Positions 12,364-20,510 of a DNA stretch of 57,603 bases are shown here, one piece after another. The stretch is from a virus. The position numbers and the translations under genes are program-made. Below the pieces are notes generated by a model. It was not told the DNA's origin. It did no database searches and saw nothing but the letters and a program-made list of their open reading frames with translations. The stretch spans positions 1-57,603 of IMG/VR virus record IMGVR_UViG_3300041809_000885; one strand, given 5' to 3'. Positions within the stretch are counted from its first letter, which is position 1, and the number at the start of each line of letters is the position of its first letter.

Positions 12364-13058
12364 TTCTTGCCTACATCAGGGTTTCGACAGCGGATCAGGC
12401 CAATGCCGATCGCTCCAGTTTGCAAACCCAAACCGATATCGTGGAAGGTTTCGCTCGAGCCCGAGGCGTTGATCGATTCGGCATTCAGATTTACACCGAT
12501 GCCGGGGTGTCCGGCGGGGTCAAGCTGTCCAAGCGAGAGGCCGGCGCCCAGCTGCTGGCCGACATGGCGCCGGGCGACACCGTGATCGCCAGCAAGCTCG
12601 ATCGCATGTTCCGTTCCGCCGTTGATGCGCTCAACATGCTGGAGTTGTTCAAGGAGAAGGGTGTCCATCTCGTGCTTTACGATATGGGGCACGAACCCGT
12701 GACCGGCGAGGGCACTGCCCGCCTACTGTTCACCATCCTGGCCGCTGTCGCCGACATGGAACGGATCAGGATCCGCGAGCGCACCGCCGAGGGCCGCAAG
12801 GCCAAGAAGGCGAGGGGCGGGCCGGTCGGCAATGTCCCGTTCGGTTTCCGGAAGGTCGGGGAGGGGCGAGCAGCCTGCTTGGTTCCCAATGACAGCGAAG
12901 TACAGGCAGCTGCGAAGATGCGGCAGCTATACCAGAAAGAAGGCCTGATCGGCACGTCGCGTAAGCTGGCCGAGGCCGGAATATTGTCGCGGGCCGGCAA
13001 ACCCTTCACGCCGATGGCGATCCGGCGAGTGGTGTTGGAGGCCGTCAATGCAGTTTAA
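12360..13058 (+). CDS. Serine recombinase, resolvase/invertase type
   Basis: The 232-residue protein has the N-terminal catalytic domain of small serine recombinases: YIRVSTADQ with Ser9 as nucleophile and Arg7, DAGVSGG, and KLDRMFRS with the conserved arginines. A long helix (MERIRIRERTAEGRKAKKAR) and a C-terminal helix-turn-helix (TSRKLAEAGILSRAGKPFT) follow. The size fits resolvases or invertases, not large phage integrases. It might resolve genome multimers or invert a segment; no matching crossover sites are obvious. Its ribosome site was displaced by element 2, so expression may now be reduced. It is unlikely to move the elements, since 8-bp duplications do not fit serine recombination. 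Confidence 0.9.
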   Translation: MILAYIRVSTADQANADRSSLQTQTDIVEGFARARGVDRFGIQIYTDAGVSGGVKLSKREAGAQLLADMAPGDTVIASKLDRMFRSAVDALNMLELFKEKGVHLVLYDMGHEPVTGEGTARLLFTILAAVADMERIRIRERTAEGRKAKKARGGPVGNVPFGFRKVGEGRAACLVPNDSEVQAAAKMRQLYQKEGLIGTSRKLAEAGILSRAGKPFTPMAIRRVVLEAVNAV

Positions 13059-13263
13059 AAATGTTTCGTCCAACGGCTCTGAGTTGTTACTGGAATGGAA
13101 TTTGGAAGGTCCTGCAGTGATTGTTCTTTGGGACGAAGGTAAATCCGGGCATGGGTGCGTGCTTTCCTGTAATGATGCGAGAAAGATGGCGGCGGAATTG
13201 ATACGACTTGCCGAGGATATAGAGACCTACGGCACTTCGATTAATCCGATTAAGGTTGGTTGA
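13048..13263 (+). CDS. Hypothetical small protein (71 aa)
   Basis: ATG 13048 lies inside the 3' end of the recombinase gene in another frame (11-bp overlap). The product starts with beta-rich sequence (QFKNVSSNGSELLLEWNLEG) and ends in an amphipathic helix (NDARKMAAELIRLAEDIE). Nothing recognisable is seen. It is probably a real gene of the accessory operon because the following gene starts three bases after its stop. Confidence 0.6.
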   Translation: MQFKNVSSNGSELLLEWNLEGPAVIVLWDEGKSGHGCVLSCNDARKMAAELIRLAEDIETYGTSINPIKVG

Positions 13264-13265
13264 AT

Positions 13266-13472
13266 ATGACCTCTGAAGAACTCGAAGCCAAGTGCAAGGA
13301 GTTGTGCCCGCACTGCAAGGCAGGCGAGCCGGTGCGCCGGCGCCTTGATACTTTTGAATGGGTACACGACTTTTCGTTCGGCTCGGTTGATCCCAATACC
13401 GGACGGAAAAGCGGGTTCGGCCACAGCATCTGCGGCGCGCATGATTTAAGGAAGCAGAATGGGCAATCGTGA
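13266..13472 (+). CDS. Hypothetical small Cys-containing protein (68 aa)
   Basis: ATG 13266 comes just after the previous stop (TGA at 13261). The product has CPHCKAGEP near residue 14 and HSICGAHD near the C-terminus, so it could bind one zinc ion. The stop region overlaps the start of the TPR protein. Many phages of soil bacteria encode similar unassigned Cys-rich minis. No function is offered. Confidence 0.6.
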   Translation: MTSEELEAKCKELCPHCKAGEPVRRRLDTFEWVHDFSFGSVDPNTGRKSGFGHSICGAHDLRKQNGQS

Positions 13473-14904
13473 GTATGCAACCAAGCTGTTGATCAAGGGC
13501 GAAGAAGCAGCCCGCGACAAATCGGCGCCGACCAACCAGGATCACGCCTATCAGCTCTTGAATTCCGCCATATACGCTGACCCGACCTGGGGCCACGCGC
13601 TGTACGTCAACGGCTGCACGGCTTCCGATCTGATCCGCCCGCACGCCGCCGTTGCTCTGTTCCGTCGCGCGCTTGAATGTGAGCAGACGCCGAATGAGCG
13701 GCACCGGACGCTGACTAACCTTGCTTGGGAACTGATGAAAACAGGCGGCCACAAGGAAGCTCTACCCTTGTTGCACGAGGCGATCAACCTTGAGCCGAAG
13801 TCGTCGCTGCCCTACATGCACATGTCGATGTGCCACCAGATATTCGGCGAGACCGACGTTGCCGTTGGCTATGCCAAGAAATGCTTCGATCTCGCCCGGA
13901 CCGAAGACGGCACTTACAATGCGATCGCTGAATTCCAGCTGGCGTTTGCGTTGCTGTTCGACGGGCAGTACGCCGCTGGTTTGAAGCATTTTGAATCCCG
14001 CTTCGAAGCGCGGCTGCCGAATTTTCTGCTTTACCCGTATCCGAAATGGCGAGGCGAGCGTGGCAAGACGTTATTTCTCGTGGCTGATCAGGGGTTGGGC
14101 GATACTCTTAGTTATAGCCGCTTTGTGGAGTTGGCATCTAAGCGATGCAAATTTATCCACATGTGCGTACAGGCAGAACTTAGGCGTGTTTTCGAACATG
14201 CTTTCCGCCATCTATCGAACATCAATTTTATGCCTTCGCCATCAAACTTCCCCGGTGACGCCGACGCCTGGTCTACCTTCGTGAGCCTGCCATTCGCACT
14301 CGGCCTCACCGACGAGGAAATCGCCAACGCGCCGAATATCGACATGCCGCGCCCGCCGATGTCGAACCAGTGGAAGGTTGCCGATCGCCAATTCCACGTC
14401 GGCATTGCCTGGTCCGGTTCGCCGCTGAACGACATTGACAAGCATCGTAATATTCCGATCCATTACTTCATGGAGCTGTATCGGGTCCCCGGAATTCAGT
14501 TATACTCGCTGCAGGTCGATGCCAAGAAGACCGACCTGAACCTGTGGGGCTTTGCCCCGCTCATTCGTGACCTAAGTGGATATCTACGCGACGTGGCCGA
14601 TAGCTGTTCTGTGTTGTCGGAGTTAGATCTCGTAATTTCTGTCGAGTCAGCTCTTGGCCACATCGCCAGCATGTGCGATAAAGAATGCTGGATACCATAT
14701 TCGCATTTAGGTCGCGATTACAGGCTCGGTTCCGACGGGACGAACCGGCTGTGGACGCCAAAACATCGCGTATTTCAGCAAAAAGATGATATGCGATGGG
14801 AGCCAGTTTTTGACCGAATCGTCGAAGCCCTGAAGGAGAAAGTGCATGGCAACGTGGTCGAAACCGGTCTTCTCCGAGATGATATCCGAAGTCGGGTGGG
14901 ATGA
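13459..14904 (+). CDS. TPR protein with GT9-like glycosyltransferase domain
   Basis: ATG 13459 follows AAGGAAGCAGA. Residues 1-180 are tetratricopeptide-like helical pairs (for example HKEALPLLHEAINLEPKSSL). Residues about 190-480 resemble the GT-B GT9/heptosyltransferase fold, with LFLVADQGLGDTLSYSRFVE, HVGIAWSGSPLNDIDKHRNI and the donor-site motif LDLVISVESALGHIA. Such TPR-GT proteins are common in alphaproteobacteria, often near sugar or flagellin modification genes. Here it closes the four-gene sugar cluster. Codon use changes several times along the gene, suggesting recombination. The 3' end overlaps the KTSC gene by 59 bp. Confidence 0.8.
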   Translation: MGNREYATKLLIKGEEAARDKSAPTNQDHAYQLLNSAIYADPTWGHALYVNGCTASDLIRPHAAVALFRRALECEQTPNERHRTLTNLAWELMKTGGHKEALPLLHEAINLEPKSSLPYMHMSMCHQIFGETDVAVGYAKKCFDLARTEDGTYNAIAEFQLAFALLFDGQYAAGLKHFESRFEARLPNFLLYPYPKWRGERGKTLFLVADQGLGDTLSYSRFVELASKRCKFIHMCVQAELRRVFEHAFRHLSNINFMPSPSNFPGDADAWSTFVSLPFALGLTDEEIANAPNIDMPRPPMSNQWKVADRQFHVGIAWSGSPLNDIDKHRNIPIHYFMELYRVPGIQLYSLQVDAKKTDLNLWGFAPLIRDLSGYLRDVADSCSVLSELDLVISVESALGHIASMCDKECWIPYSHLGRDYRLGSDGTNRLWTPKHRVFQQKDDMRWEPVFDRIVEALKEKVHGNVVETGLLRDDIRSRVG

Positions 14905-15067
14905 AGATACCCAGGAACTGACGGTGACCTTCAAGAAGAAGGGCAAGACCGCGGCCTACAAGGGCTTCGACGAAGGCAAGGCCGAGGAGCTTTCAAAAGC
15001 GCCGTCGGTCGGCTCGATGTTCCTGTCCGAGATCAAGCCGTTTGCCGACAGCTGGCGATATGTCTGA
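14846..15067 (+). CDS. KTSC-domain protein (73 aa)
   Basis: ATG 14846 follows AAGGAGAAAGTGC and overlaps the end of the TPR gene by 59 bp in another frame. The sequence VGWDEDTQELTVTFKKKGKT, then AAYKGF and SKAPSVGSMFLSEIKPF, follows the KTSC domain (a small beta-rich module also seen fused to lysyl-tRNA synthetases). Its biochemical role is unknown, and many phages carry it as a single-domain protein. Confidence 0.75.
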   Translation: MATWSKPVFSEMISEVGWDEDTQELTVTFKKKGKTAAYKGFDEGKAEELSKAPSVGSMFLSEIKPFADSWRYV

Positions 15068-15269
15068 TTCCGCCGAGCCTGTTGACTGGCAGGCAAAATT
15101 CAAGGCTTCTCAGAAGATCAATAACAAGCATGTTGCCGCTGAGCGTGAGGCTAAAAGGGATCGCGAAAAAGCGGAACATGCTATGCGGGAACTTGCTCGC
15201 GATCGCGACCACTGGAAAGAACGGGCGCATATTGCCGAGGCTGCTTTGAAATCGCTGGGAGCAAAATGA
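15060..15269 (+). CDS. Small coiled-coil protein (69 aa)
   Basis: ATG 15060 overlaps the KTSC gene stop. From about residue 15 onward the product is one charged helix rich in Arg, Glu, Lys and Ala (AAEREAKRDREKAEHAMREL), a likely coiled coil. The stop overlaps the next ATG at 15266. No family is recognised. Confidence 0.6.
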   Translation: MSDSAEPVDWQAKFKASQKINNKHVAAEREAKRDREKAEHAMRELARDRDHWKERAHIAEAALKSLGAK

Positions 15270-15532
15270 CTGACGAACAACCCGACGAGTCCGAGAAACG
15301 CGCCCTCCTGTTCGAGGACATGGCCCGCCAGATCCGGCTCAACAAGGATGCCAAGTTCGGCGGCGCCTTCCTGCTGATCCCGCCCGGCACCGACGACGAG
15401 GCGATTTTCCGGTCCCTGATGCTCAACCAGGAAGAGGCCTCGATCTTCTGGGCCTCGGTCCAGACCATCGCCAACGTCGCGGTGGCCGCCCTGGACAATG
15501 CCCCGCGTCAGCAGGGCTTCCGGCGGGGCTAG
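15266..15532 (+). CDS. Hypothetical protein (88 aa)
   Basis: ATG 15266 overlaps the previous stop (ATGA). The product has an acidic N-terminal helix, a central beta segment (KFGGAFLLIPPGTDDEAIF) and a helical C-terminus ending in basic residues. It is not recognised. It is the last gene before the fibre-like protein and lysis genes, and may belong to either the accessory or the late unit. Confidence 0.65.
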   Translation: MTDEQPDESEKRALLFEDMARQIRLNKDAKFGGAFLLIPPGTDDEAIFRSLMLNQEEASIFWASVQTIANVAVAALDNAPRQQGFRRG

Positions 15533-15594
15533 GCCTTGGGGATTGCCCGGGTCCGTGCTAAGCAGGCGCATCCAGCGTTTGTGAGGCAGGTCGC

Positions 15595-17760
15595 ATGTTG
15601 AAGAAACTATTGGTTTCCGTCGCCCTCCTGGCCGCCGTCCCGGCCTTCGCCCAGTCCGTCCAACAGTCCGGCACCGTCACTAGGGGCCACGCGTCTTATT
15701 GGGTCACTAGTGGCGTTATAGGAGACGCGGGGAGTGCTGCGGATAGCCCTGTAACTTCGTTTGGAGTGACCAACAACGGCGGCGCGGGCATCTGCGTCTC
15801 GTCCGATCGCCAAACCGCCGCCGGTCGCAACCAACTTTGCTTTGGGGCCTCGACCGCCGGTCCGGCCACCATCAGCCTGCAGAATTACGGCACCGCTTCC
15901 CCCCAGAATCTCCAGTTCGTCATCAACGGCACGCCGGTCACGGTTCCCACCGGTGGCAGCAGCTTCCTTCAGCTTTCCGGTGCGGTTGTCACCGGACATC
16001 TCCCGTGCTTCAGTGGTACTTTCGGCCTTGTCGTCGATTGCGGCACGTCGATCGGTGCTGGTACCCAGTTCGGCCTGCCCTACTACTCGACGGCCTCGTC
16101 CCTCGGATCGACCGGAGCCGGCGCCAACGGACAATTTTTGATCGGGCAAACCGGAAGCATGCCGCTGTGGATTTCGCTATCGGGTGATGCTACTTCGGTT
16201 TCCGCTGGCGGCGCGTTGACGTTGGACAAGGTCAATGGCATCCCATTTTCTTCATCCTACAGTGCCAATGGTGTTTTGATCGGCGAAGGCACCAATGCAT
16301 TTCATTCTGTTGCTACGCTGAATGTTGGCCAGTGCCTGCTTAGTCAGGGAGCTTCCGATCCGATATGGTCGTCCTGCGCGGCAGGTTCTGGATCAGCTGG
16401 CGGTTCAAATACGCAAGTCCAGTTCAACTCATCCACGTCTCTTGGCGGGTCGGTGAATTTAACATGGATTTCTCCCGCCCTGACCATTGGTCTTGCCGGA
16501 GCAACCACCGGGCAACTTGCATTAGCTCCCGCCGGGTCCGGATCGGGCACGGTTACTGTTCAAAATCCTTCGACAACATCCGCTTACAATTTCAATTTGC
16601 CCACGACCGCTGGATCGCTGGGGCAACCGCTGCTTTCCGGAGGCGGCGGCTCGACCGCCATGTCGTTCGGCACGCTCGGCCTCTCGGGGGGCGGGACAAA
16701 TTGTTCGTCTGCATCTGGCACTTGCCTAGATAATATCACCGGTTTTGCATCGACCGGATTTGTACAGCGGACGGGTGCCGGGTCGTATACATTTTCGCTC
16801 GTTGTTCCGGTTTCGGGCGGAGGTACTGGACTAGCCAATGGAACATCCGGAGGCATTCTCGGATTCACGGGATCCAGCACGATCGCCTCGTCCGGCCTTT
16901 TGGCGGTCAACGGAATTATGATCGGTGGCGGTTCTGGCGTACTCCCCAGCACCATCACGGCTTGCACTAACGGTCAGATTCCAGTCGGCGTGACCTCTGG
17001 GGCACCGGCCTGCCAAACTTTGAGCGCAGATATCGGGGCCATCACCTCTGGCGGGGCTGTTACTATCGCCAATAGCGCGGTAACCGTTGCAAAACAAGCT
17101 AATGCCGCGGCTTATTCACTGGAAGGAAATTTTACCGGGTCGTCAGCTGCTCCTCAGTTTTCTACTATCGGAGCTTTAACCCAGAAGGCCTCGCCGGCAT
17201 CCAGTGATTTGCTTTTGCTGCAAGATCAGGCTGCGTCCGGCGCGCTTAAATACGCGACTGTGTCGTCTATTGCCTCGGCAGGATCGGTCGCGGCGGTTAA
17301 CGGGTTGACGGGCAACGTTACCGTCAACAACAGCGGCATCATTACGGCCACGACGTCGGCTCCCAATATCACGATCGGCATAAATCCGGCGGCGATCACC
17401 AACTCTTTGAGTGGCAACGTAGCTCTTAATAACACGGCCAACTATTTTGATGGTCCCAGCATCGCACAAGGGACTTCGGGTACGTGGTGGGTAAGCGGGA
17501 ATGTTCTCGTTCAGGACAGCAATGCGGCTTCACAATTTTACTGCAAATTATGGGACGGCACGACGGTTATAGATTCAAATAGTTCTCAGACTGTAAGCTC
17601 GAACGCTTCCATAAGTCTGAGTCTTTCGGGGTTTATAACGAGCCCAGCGGCCAACATGAGGATCAGTTGCCGGGATTTTACCGCAACAACAGGCAGCATA
17701 ATAGTAAATCAGAGCGGAAATTCCAAAGACAGCACGATCAGCGCGCACAGAATTCAGTAA
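15595..17760 (+). CDS. Large fibre-like protein with Sec signal peptide (721 aa)
   Basis: ATG 15595 follows GTGAGGCAGGTCGC. The first 20 residues (MLKKLLVSVALLAAVPAFAQ) are a textbook Sec signal with an AFA cleavage site. The remainder is low-complexity, Ser/Thr/Gly-rich beta sequence with repeated SGGGTG-type turns (LSGGGTNCSS, VSGGGTGLANG), as in phage tail fibres and adhesins. A signal peptide is unusual for a virion fibre, because assembly happens in the cytoplasm. It could be a secreted decoy, a surface protein, or a fibre with a hydrophobic N-terminal tail anchor. It overlaps the endolysin start by one base (TAATG). Confidence 0.7.
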   Translation: MLKKLLVSVALLAAVPAFAQSVQQSGTVTRGHASYWVTSGVIGDAGSAADSPVTSFGVTNNGGAGICVSSDRQTAAGRNQLCFGASTAGPATISLQNYGTASPQNLQFVINGTPVTVPTGGSSFLQLSGAVVTGHLPCFSGTFGLVVDCGTSIGAGTQFGLPYYSTASSLGSTGAGANGQFLIGQTGSMPLWISLSGDATSVSAGGALTLDKVNGIPFSSSYSANGVLIGEGTNAFHSVATLNVGQCLLSQGASDPIWSSCAAGSGSAGGSNTQVQFNSSTSLGGSVNLTWISPALTIGLAGATTGQLALAPAGSGSGTVTVQNPSTTSAYNFNLPTTAGSLGQPLLSGGGGSTAMSFGTLGLSGGGTNCSSASGTCLDNITGFASTGFVQRTGAGSYTFSLVVPVSGGGTGLANGTSGGILGFTGSSTIASSGLLAVNGIMIGGGSGVLPSTITACTNGQIPVGVTSGAPACQTLSADIGAITSGGAVTIANSAVTVAKQANAAAYSLEGNFTGSSAAPQFSTIGALTQKASPASSDLLLLQDQAASGALKYATVSSIASAGSVAAVNGLTGNVTVNNSGIITATTSAPNITIGINPAAITNSLSGNVALNNTANYFDGPSIAQGTSGTWWVSGNVLVQDSNAASQFYCKLWDGTTVIDSNSSQTVSSNASISLSLSGFITSPAANMRISCRDFTATTGSIIVNQSGNSKDSTISAHRIQ

Positions 17761-18413
17761 TGGCTTTCATCAACACCCTGTACAATCTGTGGCCGAACGG
17801 CGATCGCCTGATCCCGGGGCTGCGCGACGGCATTGCCAAGTCAGCACCGGTTGTTTTTCCGAAGTATGGGTTCACTTCGAATTTGCTGATCGCGCATCTG
17901 ATGGCGCAGATCAGCCTTGAATGCGGCGCCGGAATGGAAGTCGAAGAGGATCTTAATTATTCCCCGCAGCGTCTTCCTGCGGTATGGCCCTTGCATTTCA
18001 ATAGCGGCAACGCGTGGATATACGCCCACAACCCGCAGAAGCTCGCCAATTATATTTACGAGCCGCCGCTACACAACGACCTGGGTAATTTCCCCAAGTC
18101 TAATGATGGCTGGTGGTTTCGAGGGCGCGGGGCGACGCAGCCGACTGGCCGGGACGGATATACAAAACTGATGGCTTTCCTCGCTAAAAACGGCGTAAGC
18201 CTCGACATCGTCACCAACCCCGATCTCGTCAACGCCCCCGAACACTTCCTGGAATGTGGTGCGGCCGATTTCATCCTTTGCGGCTGCCTGCTGTGGGCGC
18301 AGGCCGACAACGTGGTGCAGGTCACCCGCCACCTGAACGGCGGATATACCGGGCTTTCCGACCGGATGACGTGGCTTCGCCGCTGGAAGGCTGCCCTAGA
18401 CACCGTATCCTAA
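17760..18413 (+). CDS. Endolysin, glycoside hydrolase family 19 type
   Basis: ATG 17760 overlaps the preceding TAA. An upstream in-frame ATG at 17667 lies inside the fibre gene. The 217-residue protein has the chitinase-class I/GH19 endolysin pattern: HLMAQISLECGAGMEVEEDL with the catalytic Glu region, WWFRGRGATQPTGRDGY, and a C-terminal LNGGYTGLSDRMTWLRRW. GH19 endolysins cleave glycan strands of peptidoglycan. No signal peptide is visible, so it should depend on the adjacent holin for release. It opens the lysis cassette. Confidence 0.85.
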   Translation: MAFINTLYNLWPNGDRLIPGLRDGIAKSAPVVFPKYGFTSNLLIAHLMAQISLECGAGMEVEEDLNYSPQRLPAVWPLHFNSGNAWIYAHNPQKLANYIYEPPLHNDLGNFPKSNDGWWFRGRGATQPTGRDGYTKLMAFLAKNGVSLDIVTNPDLVNAPEHFLECGAADFILCGCLLWAQADNVVQVTRHLNGGYTGLSDRMTWLRRWKAALDTVS

Positions 18414-18452
18414 ATGTGACAGGTTGCCGCAACCCGCAGGAGCATCCTAATC

Positions 18453-18797
18453 ATGAACCTCAGTGGCAAGCAGTGGATCGGCATCGTCGGCGTCATCCTC
18501 AACACGCTCATGACTTCCACTGCGGTTTTCACCAAAATCTGGGGCCCCGATACGGCATCGCTTATCGTCATGGTGCTCGGAATGATCAACACCATGTTCA
18601 GCGGCATCGGCGTCATCTTGGCCAGTCAGCTTAATACCGTCAAGGACGTGCTTGCCATGCCTGGGATCGAACATGTTTCCGTCAATTCGCAGGCCACCGA
18701 CGGATTGGCCGCTATGGCGATCGATCCCGCTATCAACAAGATCGCTCCGACTCGTGCCGCCATGGCAGACATTACCGAAACCACCAAAGGATCCTGA
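18453..18797 (+). CDS. Putative holin (114 aa)
   Basis: ATG 18453 follows GCAGGAGCATCCTAATC. Two hydrophobic helices are visible (WIGIVGVILNTLMTSTAVF and TASLIVMVLGMINTMFSGIG), then a soluble tail with small residues. Size, topology and position between endolysin and lipoprotein fit a class II-type holin. The call is by context and topology, not by a recognised family motif. Confidence 0.6.
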   Translation: MNLSGKQWIGIVGVILNTLMTSTAVFTKIWGPDTASLIVMVLGMINTMFSGIGVILASQLNTVKDVLAMPGIEHVSVNSQATDGLAAMAIDPAINKIAPTRAAMADITETTKGS

Positions 18798-18798
18798 C

Positions 18799-19179
18799 AT
18801 GAAAAAACTCCTTCTCGTTATTCCCCTCGCGCTGATGCTGGGGGCTTGTGCCTCCCTGCAGACCGCATGGTCCGTCGTCACCGGCGCTTCGATCTCGCCG
18901 ACCCAGATCATTATCGCCGCCAATGCCTTCGATGCCGGCGAGGCCAGTGCCACGCAGTACCTGCTGTATTGCAAGGCTACAGTTCCGGCGCCGTCCTATT
19001 GCGCGCTGTCCACGCGCCAGCAGGTGGTTGCCGCGGTCCGTGCCGGCCGCGTCACGCGCGCCCAATTGGAACCGTACATTGTTTCCAACACTGCCGGCCC
19101 GGCAGCGCTTTACAATGCGTTGGTGGCGACGGTGACCTCGTTGCAATCGCAGATTCCGACCGCAGGAGTTGCCAAATGA
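18799..19179 (+). CDS. Lysis-cassette lipoprotein (126 aa)
   Basis: ATG 18799 starts directly after the holin stop. The signal peptide MKKLLLVIPLALMLGACASL contains a lipobox (LGAC), so Cys18 should be lipidated by Lgt and cut by signal peptidase II. The mature part is helical with two further Cys. In lysis cassettes such lipoproteins can act as outer-membrane spanins, but this one is longer than typical o-spanins, so the role is uncertain. It is coupled by ATGA to the next gene. Confidence 0.7.
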   Translation: MKKLLLVIPLALMLGACASLQTAWSVVTGASISPTQIIIAANAFDAGEASATQYLLYCKATVPAPSYCALSTRQQVVAAVRAGRVTRAQLEPYIVSNTAGPAALYNALVATVTSLQSQIPTAGVAK

Positions 19180-19466
19180 GCATTCTTATCACCTCAGTCC
19201 TCGCGATGATCGAGGCTTTGTTGCCCGCGATCACCTCGACGGCCAATGCCACGATGATTGACGGTATCGTGACCGCACTGACCAACATGTTGCCGTATAT
19301 TATCCAGGAAGTCGAAGCCCTGGTGACCCCGGTCAAGAACATCATCGCGGCGCTATCGGCCAACCCGGCAACTACAGCAGCACAGTTGACCGCCTTGCAG
19401 ACGCTGGATCAGCAGGTCGATGCGGCGTTCGACGCGGCGGCGTCCGCGACCGATGCCGGAACGTAA
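19176..19466 (+). CDS. Hypothetical lysis-region protein (96 aa)
   Basis: ATG 19176 overlaps the lipoprotein stop. The product is Ala/Thr-rich and largely hydrophobic or amphipathic helical (SILITSVLAMIEALLPAITS), with a C-terminal coiled stretch. It might associate with the membrane. No family is recognised. Position suggests a part in lysis, inferred only from neighbours. Confidence 0.6.
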   Translation: MSILITSVLAMIEALLPAITSTANATMIDGIVTALTNMLPYIIQEVEALVTPVKNIIAALSANPATTAAQLTALQTLDQQVDAAFDAAASATDAGT

Positions 19467-19506
19467 CCGTCTCGACGCTGTTTAATTCCCACCGGGGTAG
19501 GTGAGA

Positions 19507-19815
19507 ATGGCACGCGCATCGAGACGGCAAATGACCGAGTTCAGCGACAACGGAAGTGCAAAGCTGGAGCGGGAATGGCACCTTAACAAGGGTATCCCTG
19601 TCGTATGGTTGGTGGGGAGCCTTGTTATCGGACTGGCACAGTTTGGCGGCCTGGTCTGGTACGCGTCTCAATTCAATACCCGCGTCGACATCGTGGAAAA
19701 GACGGTGGCCTTGATCGCGCCGCAGGGCGAGCGGCTGACAAGGCTTGAGGAAAAACTGGTGGCGGTTCAGGCGACTACCAACCGGATCGAAGCCCTTCTC
19801 ACCATCAAACACTGA
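19507..19815 (+). CDS. Membrane protein with C-terminal coiled coil (102 aa)
   Basis: ATG 19507 follows AGGTGAGA; GTG 19501 is an alternative. One transmembrane helix (VVWLVGSLVIGLAQFGGLVW) is followed by a coiled-coil segment (ERLTRLEEKLVAVQATTNRI). This N-in/C-out layout resembles inner-membrane spanins or XhlA-type lysis accessories. It might pair with the lipoprotein at 18799 as an i-spanin/o-spanin set; that is inference. Confidence 0.6.
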   Translation: MARASRRQMTEFSDNGSAKLEREWHLNKGIPVVWLVGSLVIGLAQFGGLVWYASQFNTRVDIVEKTVALIAPQGERLTRLEEKLVAVQATTNRIEALLTIKH

Positions 19816-19832
19816 CTTCGGGAGTATCATCC

Positions 19833-20510
19833 ATGAAGTACCTGTTTTCCGTATTGATTTTTTTCGCCCTTTTTTCATCGGCCGAGGCTGGACACCGGCA
19901 CTACAAGCATCGCACGCACCACGTTCAGCGACACCATGCTGTGCATCACGCAAGGCATCACGTGCGTCACAGGTACCATCGACGGCATCGACATCATTAC
20001 CGACAGCCCGATCTTCGGGCGCATCACGGAGTCGGCGTGGTGCGGGCGAAATTAGGCGCGACGACGCATGTGGCCGCGCGTGCCGCCGCGGCTTTCCAGT
20101 GCATCATCGACAAACTGGAGCAGCAAGGATATCCGGTTAAGTTCATGGGCGGTTTTGCGCGCGGCGGGCATATTCCCGGCAGTCTGCATTACTCGGGCCT
20201 GGCGCTTGATGTGAACCAGGTAGCTCGGAACGTGACCCGGCCCGCGATGCCTTCGAACGAGATCGCGCTGGCGAATTCCTGCGGGCTGATAAGCGGGGCG
20301 CAGTGGCGCTGGGCCGATAGCGGGCATTTTCAACTGGGCGGATGGGCAGGCAGGATGTCGGTAGACCCAACCCGGCTACAAGGTTATAAAGGCTCCCATG
20401 GCAGGTTGGTCGCATCAAAAACGGGTGGCGTTCGAGGAGGCGTTCTACGCTTTTCTCGCGCAGTGCCGAATCAATTCGAAGAACCTCGGTTTCGTCTCCC
20501 TTGGCGATAA
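19833..20510 (+). CDS. Exported His-rich M15-type peptidase (225 aa)
   Basis: ATG 19833 follows CGGGAGTATCATCC. The signal peptide MKYLFSVLIFFALFSSAEA is followed by about 40 residues that are nearly half His and Arg. The catalytic part contains FARGGHIPGSLHYSGLALDV (the SxHxxGxAxD motif) and a later WADSGHFQ, typical of M15 D,D- or L,D-carboxy/endopeptidases that bind Zn2+ and cut peptidoglycan peptides. The phage thus carries two different muralytic enzymes (see 17760). The last 113 bp overlap the terminase gene, an unusually long overlap; the C-terminal tail there may be dispensable. Confidence 0.75.
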   Translation: MKYLFSVLIFFALFSSAEAGHRHYKHRTHHVQRHHAVHHARHHVRHRYHRRHRHHYRQPDLRAHHGVGVVRAKLGATTHVAARAAAAFQCIIDKLEQQGYPVKFMGGFARGGHIPGSLHYSGLALDVNQVARNVTRPAMPSNEIALANSCGLISGAQWRWADSGHFQLGGWAGRMSVDPTRLQGYKGSHGRLVASKTGGVRGGVLRFSRAVPNQFEEPRFRLPWR

